Origin: SAR324 cluster bacterium
GTDB taxonomy: Bacteria > SAR324 > NAC60-12
NCBI GenBank assembly: GCA_015231825.1
Contig: JADGAV010000049.1
Coordinates: forward strand, 1-32,538
Length of the DNA: 32,538 bases
Direction: 5' to 3'
This document shows positions 24,289 through 32,076 of this stretch, in pieces. The notes under the pieces were generated by a model. It was not told the DNA's origin. It was given only the letters and a program-made list of their open reading frames with translations, and ran no database searches. The first letter of the stretch is position 1. Each line of letters starts with the position of its first letter. Made by a program: the position numbers and the translations under genes.

Positions 24289-25263
24289 CTACTTTTTCGC
24301 CTTGGACTGGTAAAGTCCTGCCACCTCCATGATGGCTTTAACCACTTTATTGTCTCTTTCAAGGTAGTCTTCAAATGTGGCAACATCCATAGGTGCCACG
24401 GTAAACCCGTTTTTTTTGGCCATGTCCATGAACGCAGATGATTGCGCAGCCTTTCCCATTGCATCAGAAAGTTTTGCAGTGACTTCGGCCGGGGTTCCTT
24501 TGGGAACACTCAGGCCGCGAAACAAATCGAGTTCAGCATCGTAGCCGAGACTTTTCATAGACGGTACATCCGGCACAACAGGATTCGTCCCTGCACTCAG
24601 GTGAGACAAAATCATAATTTTTTTCGCCTTCGCGAGTTTGATGGCTCCCGTAAGCGGAGCAATCATCGCATCAGTTTCACCACTGAGAAGTCCAGCATTA
24701 CGGCGTTTGATCCCCAGGGGGACATGAATCACATCACACCCGATAGCATTGGCAACCGCAATCGCTCCGATATGGGTGGCACTTCCAATTGATGAGTTGC
24801 CTACTTTGAGCGAATTTGGATTCTTTTTGCAATCTGCTTCGAAATCTTTCATCGAATTCCATTTTCCACCACTTTTTACCGCAAACACCATCGGCTGATA
24901 CTCCACTCTGCCAACATGCGTCATCGCATCGTGACCATAAGGAACGTTACCAATATTTGTGACCGTCAAAATGGAAGTAGAATTCCAGGCAACCGTATAT
25001 CCATCAGGTTTTGCATTCTTGACATAAGTGTAAGTGACGGCACCGCCGGCCCCCGGCTTGTTGATGGCTACAACAGGGACTCCTAGGATTTTACTCATTT
25101 CTTTTGCCAGCAAGCGACCTTCAATATCGGCTCCTCCTCCAGCACCAAACGGAATTATAAACTCAATGGGTTTTTCCGGGTAGGCTGCCTGGACCAAATT
25201 GATCGAAGCAAATAAAAATGTAAAGATTGTTAAACTCAACACAACTGCACGTATTTTTTTCAT
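24289..25263 (-). CDS. tctC: Tripartite tricarboxylate transporter substrate-binding protein TctC (Bug family)
   Basis: Periplasmic solute-binding protein of 324 aa. The signal peptide (MKKIRAVVLSLTIFTFLFAS) is probably cleaved after VQA. The mature part starts YPEKPIEFIIPFGAGGGAD, the typical Bug-family opening with the ligand-binding loop. NKPGAGGAV and PDGYTV motifs follow. The usual VPYKGG segment is changed to VPLGIKRRNAG, which may alter ligand choice. AAGGAGG stands 7 nt before the ATG, so expression should be strong. It lies 15 bp after the GlcG/HbpS-like gene and is followed by a 222-bp gap before tctB. The ligand is probably a carboxylate. Confidence 0.93.
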   Translation of the reverse strand: MKKIRAVVLSLTIFTFLFASINLVQAAYPEKPIEFIIPFGAGGGADIEGRLLAKEMSKILGVPVVAINKPGAGGAVTYTYVKNAKPDGYTVAWNSTSILTVTNIGNVPYGHDAMTHVGRVEYQPMVFAVKSGGKWNSMKDFEADCKKNPNSLKVGNSSIGSATHIGAIAVANAIGCDVIHVPLGIKRRNAGLLSGETDAMIAPLTGAIKLAKAKKIMILSHLSAGTNPVVPDVPSMKSLGYDAELDLFRGLSVPKGTPAEVTAKLSDAMGKAAQSSAFMDMAKKNGFTVAPMDVATFEDYLERDNKVVKAIMEVAGLYQSKAKK

Positions 25264-25278
25264 GATTTTCCTCCTTAT

Positions 25279-25722
25279 TTATACTGTGAAACCCGCACCG
25301 ACTGCTTCAACAGCCACGCGAGCAATTTTTTCGTCCTGTTCCCAATTTCCACCACTGACCCCAATGCCTCCCAGGCATTCCTGATCGACAATGATGGGAA
25401 ATCCCCCCTCCATCGCCGTCCAACGTTCCGGGCCTGCCGCCATAGACAGTCCCAGCGCGTGGAGTGTATCCAATTCTTGCCCCTGGGCACCTTTTGTCGT
25501 GGTTGGCCGTTTATTGGACGCAGCACAAACAGCCTTGGTCGTTGATGAGTGAACCGTATGAAAACGGCCGCCATCCATTCTTTCCAGTAATAACATATGT
25601 CCCCCTGCATCAACAATAGCTACCGTCACTGCAATGCCATATTCTTCTGCACATTTGATTGACGCGGCCATCATCTTCTTCGCTCCGGGAGTGGTCAGTC
25701 GTTTACATTCAGCAAACGCCAT
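25279..25722 (-). CDS. GlcG/HbpS-family protein (DUF336, haem-binding-like)
   Basis: A 147-aa protein of the GlcG/HbpS family. It shows the conserved VAIVDAGGH segment and the GGFPIIVDQECLGGIGVSGG stretch. Members include the haem-binding HbpS of Streptomyces and GlcG of glycolate operons; in most pathways the function is unknown. I chose the ATG at 25722 because AAGGAGG lies just upstream; a TTG at 25749 would add nine residues. No signal peptide is present, so it is cytoplasmic here. Its place directly before tctC suggests a role with the imported acid. Confidence 0.88.
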   Translation of the reverse strand: MAFAECKRLTTPGAKKMMAASIKCAEEYGIAVTVAIVDAGGHMLLLERMDGGRFHTVHSSTTKAVCAASNKRPTTTKGAQGQELDTLHALGLSMAAGPERWTAMEGGFPIIVDQECLGGIGVSGGNWEQDEKIARVAVEAVGAGFTV

Positions 25723-25779
25723 ATTATCCTCCTTCTTGAAAAGTGACAAGATTTGGTGATTAGTAAAAAAGTTCTTTCA

Positions 25780-26532
25780 TCAGGGTTTTATCGCTTCAAC
25801 CCGTACTGCTGTGACAGGTGGAAAAGGCTGGTGGGAAGAAAACTGCACCTCAGCAAACCCTGCTGAGCAGATGATTGAGTCAAGCTCCACTTCTTCCAGA
25901 ACCCCTCCAAGCGAGGTGTTCCACGCCATCGGATCCAGAGCCAGGTCAGCAGAAAGTGGCCCTTCTCGGATCAATTCACGAGCAACGAGACGCCCGCCTG
26001 GACGAAGAATCCGGGCTGCTTCTTTAAACGCGGTTTTCTGATTGATCGTAAGATTGAATGATGCGTTCGCAATAACAAGATCGGCGATCTCAGCCTTTAG
26101 CGGTAAGGATTCCATATCTCCTGAAAGAGGAACTACTGTAGAATTATTTTTTTTACTCATTTCATCTCTGACTTCCATTAATCTTCCAAGCATTGCAGAA
26201 GTCAGATCGACGGCTATCAGCAATCCCTTTTTTTCCATTTTCATGGCAACCAGGAAACTATCCAGGCCACAACCACATCCCAAATCGACGACCACCTTAC
26301 TTTTGGAGAGATCCAAACCTTCCAGAAGATACCCGCAACCACTGTACGTTTCAATTATTCGGGAGGGAAGAGCACAGAGGAGATCCGTGGGATAGCCAGC
26401 TTTTTTTGCCCTTTCATTCCCTTTATGGGAAAATCGGTCCGATTCAGCAAAGTGCGCGTATCGGCGGCGGATCAAAGCCTTAACCTGCCCTTCCCAGGAA
26501 GGCGGTGGGATTCTTCGAATCCGTTCTCCCAC
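25780..26532 (-). CDS. Class I SAM-dependent methyltransferase, ArsM-like fold
   Basis: A 250-aa methyltransferase with motif I VVDLGCGCGLDSF at 81-93, the acidic ribose-binding VDLTSAM at 108-114, and RILRPGGRL as a late motif. Overall similarity, including a SGCGY segment just before motif I, points to the arsenite methyltransferase-like group. The arsenic-binding cysteine normally found in SNCV is replaced (ANAS), so arsenic methylation is unlikely and the substrate is unknown. The start is GTG, 6 bp after the metallophosphoesterase stop, with TAGGAA upstream, so the two genes are coupled. A gap of 57 bp leads to the GlcG/HbpS-like gene. Confidence 0.85.
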   Translation of the reverse strand: MGERIRRIPPPSWEGQVKALIRRRYAHFAESDRFSHKGNERAKKAGYPTDLLCALPSRIIETYSGCGYLLEGLDLSKSKVVVDLGCGCGLDSFLVAMKMEKKGLLIAVDLTSAMLGRLMEVRDEMSKKNNSTVVPLSGDMESLPLKAEIADLVIANASFNLTINQKTAFKEAARILRPGGRLVARELIREGPLSADLALDPMAWNTSLGGVLEEVELDSIICSAGFAEVQFSSHQPFPPVTAVRVEAIKP

Positions 26533-26538
26533 GATTTC

Positions 26539-27297
26539 CTAGTGTGGCATATGATCCGGATTCCAGAAATACCCGCTCCGAATCATTCCAGCTATCCTGT
26601 CCCCGTTTTCAATCCAACAGTTTTCATTGAAACTGGCCTGTTCTTCGCAATCAAATTCGACCCGTTCAACCCGCGCATCCCATTTGCCATCACCCATGTA
26701 TTCTACTATCGCGTATGAAGGCCGGGGGTCTCCATCCCAACTCATTCCGACAGCCGCCGCGCACACAATCGTCTGTTCTCCTATTTTACGAACAGAGGGT
26801 CCGTGAATGTGCCCGTGTGCCATAATATCTGCAGTCACCCCTGTCAGATGAGCTTTGACCTTCTCTTCACTCAATCGGAGCGGCAGTGCAGATTCATCTC
26901 CAATTTCGTGAGGGGTACCGTGAAAGATCAGGAATTCGTGCCCGGGTTCGGCCATATAGGAGAGCGAGAACGGCAGCATTTTTAACCACTTCAATTGTTC
27001 TTCCGATAAACGCTCCCGTGTTTGTTTAGCCATTTCAAACATCCATGCCTGGTGCGGGCTTTTGGGTTGGTGGGTTTCCCATCGCTTGTTAACAACCCAA
27101 AGATCCAGATTTCCGACCACCACATCCGTATTTTTTCTGCTGCGGATATTGTCTACGACTTTTTCCGGTTCCGGACCGAGCATAATCAGGTCGCCTACTA
27201 CAATTTCCTTGTCTACGTTTTCTTTGTCGACAGCTGCTTGAACAGCATTGAGTTGGGGAACCTGCGCGTGAATATCAGAATACAGTGCAAATTTCAT
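26539..27297 (-). CDS. Metallophosphoesterase (YfcE/MJ0936-like)
   Basis: A calcineurin-like phosphoesterase of 252 aa that hydrolyses phosphoester bonds with two metal ions. The metal ligands are visible: D8 and H10 (SDIHAQ), D36 (VGDL), N63 (GNLD), H126 (FHG), and H163/H165 (GHIHGP). The GNxD form instead of GNHE is normal in the YfcE/MJ0936 group, which cleaves phosphodiesters. The C-terminal 50 residues extend past the usual core. AAAGGAAC precedes the ATG. It is coupled to the methyltransferase gene, 6 bp away. Confidence 0.88.
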   Translation of the reverse strand: MKFALYSDIHAQVPQLNAVQAAVDKENVDKEIVVGDLIMLGPEPEKVVDNIRSRKNTDVVVGNLDLWVVNKRWETHQPKSPHQAWMFEMAKQTRERLSEEQLKWLKMLPFSLSYMAEPGHEFLIFHGTPHEIGDESALPLRLSEEKVKAHLTGVTADIMAHGHIHGPSVRKIGEQTIVCAAAVGMSWDGDPRPSYAIVEYMGDGKWDARVERVEFDCEEQASFNENCWIENGDRIAGMIRSGYFWNPDHMPH

Positions 27298-27429
27298 ATG
27301 ATGTTCCTTTCAGATAAAAGCATTAATTTAGGTCTTCAGATTTTTATTGATACCATTGATTTACAAGTAGTTTCAATTTTTAATTCCTTTCCCGAGATTT
27401 TGTCAGTTAGCTTCCAACTTGCGAATTGT

Positions 27430-28695
27430 TTACAGGACGTCTTCAATAGAACCGTCAAATAAACGCCGGAGCAAATCCAAAGTTTCTGCTGCTCCCATCC
27501 TCCGAATCCGTCCTTGATCCCCAAAAACGCGCAATTTACGGGTATATGTTCTCTTTTCACATGCGAGTGCAACATAAACCACTCCAACCGCCCTTTCTCC
27601 TTCGGTATTTTCGAGAGATTCCATTGCTGTGGTTGCCAATCCGTAGGTCGCATTGCTTTTCGTTCGGATTGTTTCTGCCATGGCCGCCGCCACGGGAGCC
27701 GAAATTGGACCATGCCCGGCAACACTGCGTTCTTCTATACCGATAGACGATAACGACGCATCCGCATTGAGAAGCACCGCTTCATTCAACCAGTTGGACC
27801 AGCTGTCAATAGCACTGCAAGTAGCAGTGAGATGTCCTCCTGTACTGATCTCGGCAATCGAGATTCGCTCATTGCGAGCCTGCAGTTCACGAGCGAGGAC
27901 TTCCACTAAACTTCCCCCGGGAGCTTCCAGTCCTTCGATTGAAAAAATAGAACTGCCAATTTTTTCAACGACTTCCTGAACCATTTTCTCGATCTCCTCC
28001 TCCGGAAAATTTCCTGGAAAACGAAGTTTTACCTGGTTTTCCGGATGCATTGTACGATAGCTGAGCACAACACTGGGATGCTTGAAAGACCCAATTTTCT
28101 CCTGAAGGGCCGACTCTCCAATTCCGACGGTTCGCAATGTCACTAAACGACCCGGTTCAAGGGAAAAACGATCAAACAACAATGGTTCGACTCGATGGGG
28201 AATCATCTGCTTCATTTCTCTAGGCACACCTGGTAAAAAAGCCAGAAAGCTCTCCCCCTGTTCTATAACGAAACCCGGCGCAGTCCCCCAATCGTTGTCC
28301 AATCGGATCGATCCCTGAGGAAGATAAGCCTGTTTTCGATTGACATCCGGCATGGGCCGATTCATCCGTTTGTAAAACCCTTCAATCCGATCGAGGGACT
28401 TGGTATCGAGTTCCAAAGGACGATCAAATGCTTCAGAAACGGCCTGGGCTGTTAAATCGTCTTCTGTTGGGCCTAAACCTCCGGTACAGATGCAAACAGA
28501 AGCGCGTGCAGCAGCATCCCGAATCAGACTCCTGATGTCCGCCAGGCGGTCGCCTACCGCCGTATGACGAAGAATAGTGAATCCCAATCCTGTTAACCGT
28601 TCAGCAATCCAATTGGCATTGGTATCTACCGTTTGTCCGGTGACAACCTCGTCACCTTGAGAAAGAATTTCGGCAGTTGGGGATGTTTTTTTCAT
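27430..28695 (-). CDS. cinA: CinA-like protein with degenerate amidase domain
   Basis: Full-length CinA proteins combine an N-terminal MoCF/COG1058 domain (ADP-ribose pyrophosphatase in known cases) with a C-terminal nicotinamide-nucleotide amidase. The 421-aa protein keeps the N-terminal signatures AEILSQGDE at 8-16 and TGGLGPTEDD at 71-80. The C-terminal half, from about 265, aligns with the amidase but lacks its key parts by eye. The ESCTGG motif is EISTGG (282-287), so the conserved serine is Ile. The lysine of the YSNEAK motif aligns with S314, and the TGIAGPGG loop is TTAMESLE. Amidase activity is therefore unlikely. Its place beside a TRAP transporter and a phosphoesterase is unusual and suggests a paralogue with another role. 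Confidence 0.88.
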   Translation of the reverse strand: MKKTSPTAEILSQGDEVVTGQTVDTNANWIAERLTGLGFTILRHTAVGDRLADIRSLIRDAAARASVCICTGGLGPTEDDLTAQAVSEAFDRPLELDTKSLDRIEGFYKRMNRPMPDVNRKQAYLPQGSIRLDNDWGTAPGFVIEQGESFLAFLPGVPREMKQMIPHRVEPLLFDRFSLEPGRLVTLRTVGIGESALQEKIGSFKHPSVVLSYRTMHPENQVKLRFPGNFPEEEIEKMVQEVVEKIGSSIFSIEGLEAPGGSLVEVLARELQARNERISIAEISTGGHLTATCSAIDSWSNWLNEAVLLNADASLSSIGIEERSVAGHGPISAPVAAAMAETIRTKSNATYGLATTAMESLENTEGERAVGVVYVALACEKRTYTRKLRVFGDQGRIRRMGAAETLDLLRRLFDGSIEDVL

Positions 28696-28813
28696 GGTAG
28701 AAATTCCGATTTAAGAAAGTCAGGGAAATATTTGGAATGAGGGAGCGTCTGCAGAAGAAGCAATCCAAGGGAGATTCAATCTTCTAAAAATTGTCGCAAG
28801 CCGTCTTTTCCAT

Positions 28814-28845
28814 GGGCACTGCGGACCATGAAGTCTGCAGTGCTC
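28814..28845. repeat. Hairpin between dctM and the cinA-like gene
   Basis: GCACTGC (28816-28822) pairs with GCAGTGC (28837-28843), and GAC pairs with GTC around a CATGAA loop, with one mismatch between the two stems. It lies 32 bp beyond the dctM stop in the 181-bp gap. No T-run follows on the - strand, so it may slow decay or partly attenuate transcription rather than terminate it. Confidence 0.45.
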
Positions 28846-28876
28846 CAAGAAGATTTCAAGAGGAGAATCGCTAAAG

Positions 28877-30238
28877 TTAGCCGGTGTTAAAAAGCAGTTC
28901 AGGCAGGTAGGTGGCAATTTCCGGGAAATTAATGATCATTACCATACCGATCAGCATAATGATCCAATAAGGCGTCGAACTTTTGAAAATCGTCATCACA
29001 TTCATATCCGGATCGAATTCCTGAATCGATGATTTAACCGTATATACCAGCAGACCAAACGGAGGTGTCAGCAATCCGGCTTCGATGGCGATGATACCAA
29101 TAATCGCAAATGCAATGGGTTCATAACCCAGTTTGACAGCGATTGGGGCAAAAATGGCGGCTGTCAGCAGCATGATAGAAATCGAATCAATAATCATTCC
29201 GAGTGCAAACCAGATCAACACCATCACAGAAATTATCATCCAGGGCGCCATTCCGGAATCCAGGAAAATGCTTTCAATCGCATTGGCCAAACCCGTCATG
29301 GCCAATGTTCTCGAATAGAGAGAAGCTGCAACAAGCAAGAGCAGGATCGGCGCAGAGGTCCTTCCCACCGACAGAATTGAATCGACTATATCCCGGATTT
29401 TCATGCCTTTAATAATCCCCAATGCCAGGCCGATAAGGGCACCTGCCCCGGCTCCTTCAGTTGGTGTAAAAACACCGAACCAGATCCCGCCGAGGACGGC
29501 CACGACGACCAGGATGATACCGGCAAGGCTGACCAGGAATTGTGAGTTCGAGACTTCTTCTTCATCGTCCGCCTCTCTATCGACCACCACGGCTTTCCCG
29601 GCTCCAACGACCTCGGGCTTCAGCAGCGCAAACATAAAAACATAGATGATAAAAAGGCTGGCTAATAAAAATCCGGGCAGGATCCCTGCAGCAAAGATCT
29701 GACCAATGGATTGTTCGGTAAGGATTCCCCAGACGATCATCAACACGGAAGGAGGAATCAACATCCCCAGGCAGCTGGATCCGGCAACTGCACCCAAAGC
29801 GAATCCTTTGTGATAATTGTAGCGCTTCATTTCAGGATATGCGATTCGGGAAAAGGCAGCGGCGGACGCAATACTGACACCGGTTACAAAAGAAAACAGT
29901 GCATTTCCGATGACCGTGGCAATTGCCAAACGGCCGGGGATTCTATGCAGCAATCGGTTAATTCCACGATAGACATCCGTGATAGTTCCCGACTTTCCGA
30001 TGAATTCCCCCATCAGCATGAATAAGGGAATTACCGCAAAAACATAGGCGCGGATGGCTTCATAAGCCGTCGCCGCCAGCATTCTTTGCACCGTTTCGAA
30101 AGCATAGGAATCGGCGCCGGTTACCAGGAAGATGCCAAGCGCGCTGGTCATGCCCAGGGCAATGGCGATATGAACTCCAATGGCGACTAAAACCACCAGA
30201 CTCACAACCAGAAAAACAGCGGTGTTTACTTCAAACAT
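28877..30238 (-). CDS. dctM: TRAP transporter large permease DctM
   Basis: DctM is the ion-coupled transport subunit of TRAP importers. The 453-aa protein has about twelve membrane segments and the typical glycine-rich and proline-rich features: FVTGVSIASAAAFSRIAYPE, SSCLGMLIPPSVLMIVWG and GLLTPPFGLLVYTVK. A charged loop (DREADDEEEVSNSQ) near residues 221-234 makes it somewhat longer than the usual 425 aa. It follows dctQ by 30 bp. The family imports dicarboxylates, sialic acid, ectoine and other organic acids with sodium. Confidence 0.94.
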   Translation of the reverse strand: MFEVNTAVFLVVSLVVLVAIGVHIAIALGMTSALGIFLVTGADSYAFETVQRMLAATAYEAIRAYVFAVIPLFMLMGEFIGKSGTITDVYRGINRLLHRIPGRLAIATVIGNALFSFVTGVSIASAAAFSRIAYPEMKRYNYHKGFALGAVAGSSCLGMLIPPSVLMIVWGILTEQSIGQIFAAGILPGFLLASLFIIYVFMFALLKPEVVGAGKAVVVDREADDEEEVSNSQFLVSLAGIILVVVAVLGGIWFGVFTPTEGAGAGALIGLALGIIKGMKIRDIVDSILSVGRTSAPILLLLVAASLYSRTLAMTGLANAIESIFLDSGMAPWMIISVMVLIWFALGMIIDSISIMLLTAAIFAPIAVKLGYEPIAFAIIGIIAIEAGLLTPPFGLLVYTVKSSIQEFDPDMNVMTIFKSSTPYWIIMLIGMVMIINFPEIATYLPELLFNTG

Positions 30239-30268
30239 AAGTATGGTCTCTTTTCTTTTCGTTTTTGG

Positions 30269-30790
30269 TCAGTGTTTATTTTCCTTTGGAACCTCTGAAT
30301 CCAGCTTCTCCGGACTAAATACGTCAATATAAGCCATCACGAGATAATTGACCAGAGCCACGGCGCTGCCAAACAACACCGTCCAACGAGCTGGCCATGA
30401 AGCGACTTGTCGTGCTCCTTCACCTTCATATTCACCTTCGACGTAGGACAGGATACTTTCCTCCCATCCGCCCGTGATGATCATCAGGAAAAAGGCCGCA
30501 CCAAGCAGATAGCCGATGGCCAGCAGGGTCCGCTGTACCTTTTCCGGCAGAAGAACCACCAGAAAATCTGCCATCAGCATGGAACGCGATCGAATAGCAT
30601 AGCCTGCCTGCAGAAAAACGATAATAACGATAGCAGCAGCAACAACTTCGGCGGTGCCATCAATAGGCGAGTCGAATGCGTAGCGACCAACAATATTTGC
30701 CATCACTAAAAAGGAGAGCCCAAATGCCCCAGCAGCAGCTGCGACCATTAAAAATTTGGATAAGCGATCACTGAAAGTAATGAGTGACAT
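30269..30790 (-). CDS. dctQ: TRAP transporter small permease DctQ
   Basis: A 173-aa inner-membrane protein with four hydrophobic segments, the DctQ layout. The family-typical segment YAIRSRSMLMADFLVVLLPE lies in the second third. DctQ forms a stable complex with DctM and helps dock the binding protein. GAGG lies 4 nt before the ATG. It sits between dctP (128-bp gap with a hairpin) and dctM (30-bp gap). Confidence 0.92.
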   Translation of the reverse strand: MSLITFSDRLSKFLMVAAAAGAFGLSFLVMANIVGRYAFDSPIDGTAEVVAAAIVIIVFLQAGYAIRSRSMLMADFLVVLLPEKVQRTLLAIGYLLGAAFFLMIITGGWEESILSYVEGEYEGEGARQVASWPARWTVLFGSAVALVNYLVMAYIDVFSPEKLDSEVPKENKH

Positions 30791-30845
30791 CTTCCTCTCT
30801 TTATATTTCTGAAAACGGTTATTTATAATTCAGTACTGTCAATAT

Positions 30846-30884
30846 ATCAGGCTGAATTTCAGAAAGCACGACGTTCAGCCTGAT
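30846..30884 (-). repeat. Perfect 11-bp inverted repeat between dctP and dctQ
   Basis: ATCAGGCTGAA (30846-30856) and TTCAGCCTGAT (30874-30884) with a 17-nt loop, 35 bp beyond the dctP stop. No T-run follows on the - strand. Such hairpins after binding-protein genes often protect the upstream message and lower downstream expression. Confidence 0.6.
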
Positions 30885-30918
30885 TATTTACCGGGTTCTT
30901 ACAATAACTCTGCCGAGT

Positions 30919-32007
30919 TTATTTGATTACATAACGCACTGGCCATTCGTAACCAACTTCTTCTGCCGCATCCAAAGTGGCATTCAGGATCGCCTTCGCC
31001 GGCCAGCCTTTTTTCTCAAGCTCATCAGCATGCATTTGAGGCCAATGGGCCAATTTCTTGGCCCAATCGAGACGAACATCAGCGGGCAGATCAGACACTG
31101 TAATGTGACTGCGCAGCCAATCCATATCCTTTTTGTAGCCAATTTTGTTGAATTCGCCAGTCTTGATTGAATAGAGGTCTGCAATTTCCTGTATGATCGG
31201 CTTGACATCATCGGGCAGGTTGGCCCAGTAGCGATTGTTGACAGTCAGTCCATGCCAGGTAATAGAGCCGAATCCAATCGTAGTGTAGTATTTGCCGACC
31301 TCATGCAGTTTGAAAACCGGTCCCCAGGCGCTGGGAAACATGATGCCGCCTTCGGCAACACCCGTTTTGATTTTCTGGTACCAGCCGGGAAGTCCATCAG
31401 TCACCGGAATGATACCCATATTGGCCTGTTTCATCCAATTGAGATTGAGTCCGGCACCGAGAATCTTGTGTCCTTTAAGGTCATCCGTAGTTTTCCAGGG
31501 GAAATTGGTGCCCAAGTTGTAACCACCGTCTCCGATAATGGCGAGCAAAGTCTGGTTGTATTTTTGAAAATGATCTTTAAGGCGTGGAAATTTCTTATAA
31601 ATTTTATTGGCAATTGCAACGCTTTGCACCGGATCCATGGTACCGAAAGGCAGCATGATCTGGAAGGCATGCATCGGCAGCTTTGATGCTTCGAAGCAAT
31701 AACAGAATCCACCGATGTCAAGCACACCGTTCTGCACTCCTTCAAATACATCAAACACTTTGACAATGGAACCGCTGTATCCTTCGATGTATTTAATTTT
31801 GTGGCTGGTTCTGGATTCAACAGCCTTCTTCAGCTCAGTCTGAAAGAATGTTTTCATCAAGCCGGCATAAACAACAGAAGGCGGATGCCCTGAACCAATT
31901 CGGATGGTGATGGTTTTGGCACTGATTGTTGATACAGATGCCAAAGAAAGAGCCAGAATAATTCCCAGCGCCAGTAAGCCTTTTCGTAATTTTTGGAAAT
32001 ATTTCAT
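30919..32007 (-). CDS. dctP: TRAP transporter substrate-binding protein DctP
   Basis: Periplasmic solute-binding protein of 362 aa. The signal peptide (KLRKGLLALGIILALSLAS) is probably cleaved near ISA. The mature part begins with a beta-strand ITIRIGSGHPPS, and a DLKGHKILGAGLNLNWMKQ stretch falls in the hinge region typical of DctP. It also has a GFCYCF pair of cysteines (about 107-109). The ribosome site AGGGGAGG lies 8-9 nt before the ATG and a good promoter is found upstream, so this is the lead gene of the TRAP unit. The ligand is probably an organic acid; sequence alone does not tell which. Confidence 0.93.
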   Translation of the reverse strand: MKYFQKLRKGLLALGIILALSLASVSTISAKTITIRIGSGHPPSVVYAGLMKTFFQTELKKAVESRTSHKIKYIEGYSGSIVKVFDVFEGVQNGVLDIGGFCYCFEASKLPMHAFQIMLPFGTMDPVQSVAIANKIYKKFPRLKDHFQKYNQTLLAIIGDGGYNLGTNFPWKTTDDLKGHKILGAGLNLNWMKQANMGIIPVTDGLPGWYQKIKTGVAEGGIMFPSAWGPVFKLHEVGKYYTTIGFGSITWHGLTVNNRYWANLPDDVKPIIQEIADLYSIKTGEFNKIGYKKDMDWLRSHITVSDLPADVRLDWAKKLAHWPQMHADELEKKGWPAKAILNATLDAAEEVGYEWPVRYVIK

Positions 32008-32047
32008 TTTAAAATCCTCCCCTTAGTGAGAAAAGTTCCTTCTTCAA

Positions 32048-32076
32048 ATTTTAAAAAGGAATTCAATAGCTATCAA
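32048..32076 (-). promoter_or_regulatory. Sigma70-type promoter of the dctPQM unit
   Basis: On the - strand, TTGATA (32071-32076) and TAAAAT (32048-32053) are separated by exactly 17 nt; each matches consensus at five of six positions. Transcription would begin near 32041, leaving a leader of about 33 nt with the ribosome site. Confidence 0.6.

Noticed and set aside
27336..27725. 129-aa - strand frame overlapping the end of the cinA-like gene
   Set aside because: It overlaps the well-supported CinA frame, and its translation has no domain-like features.
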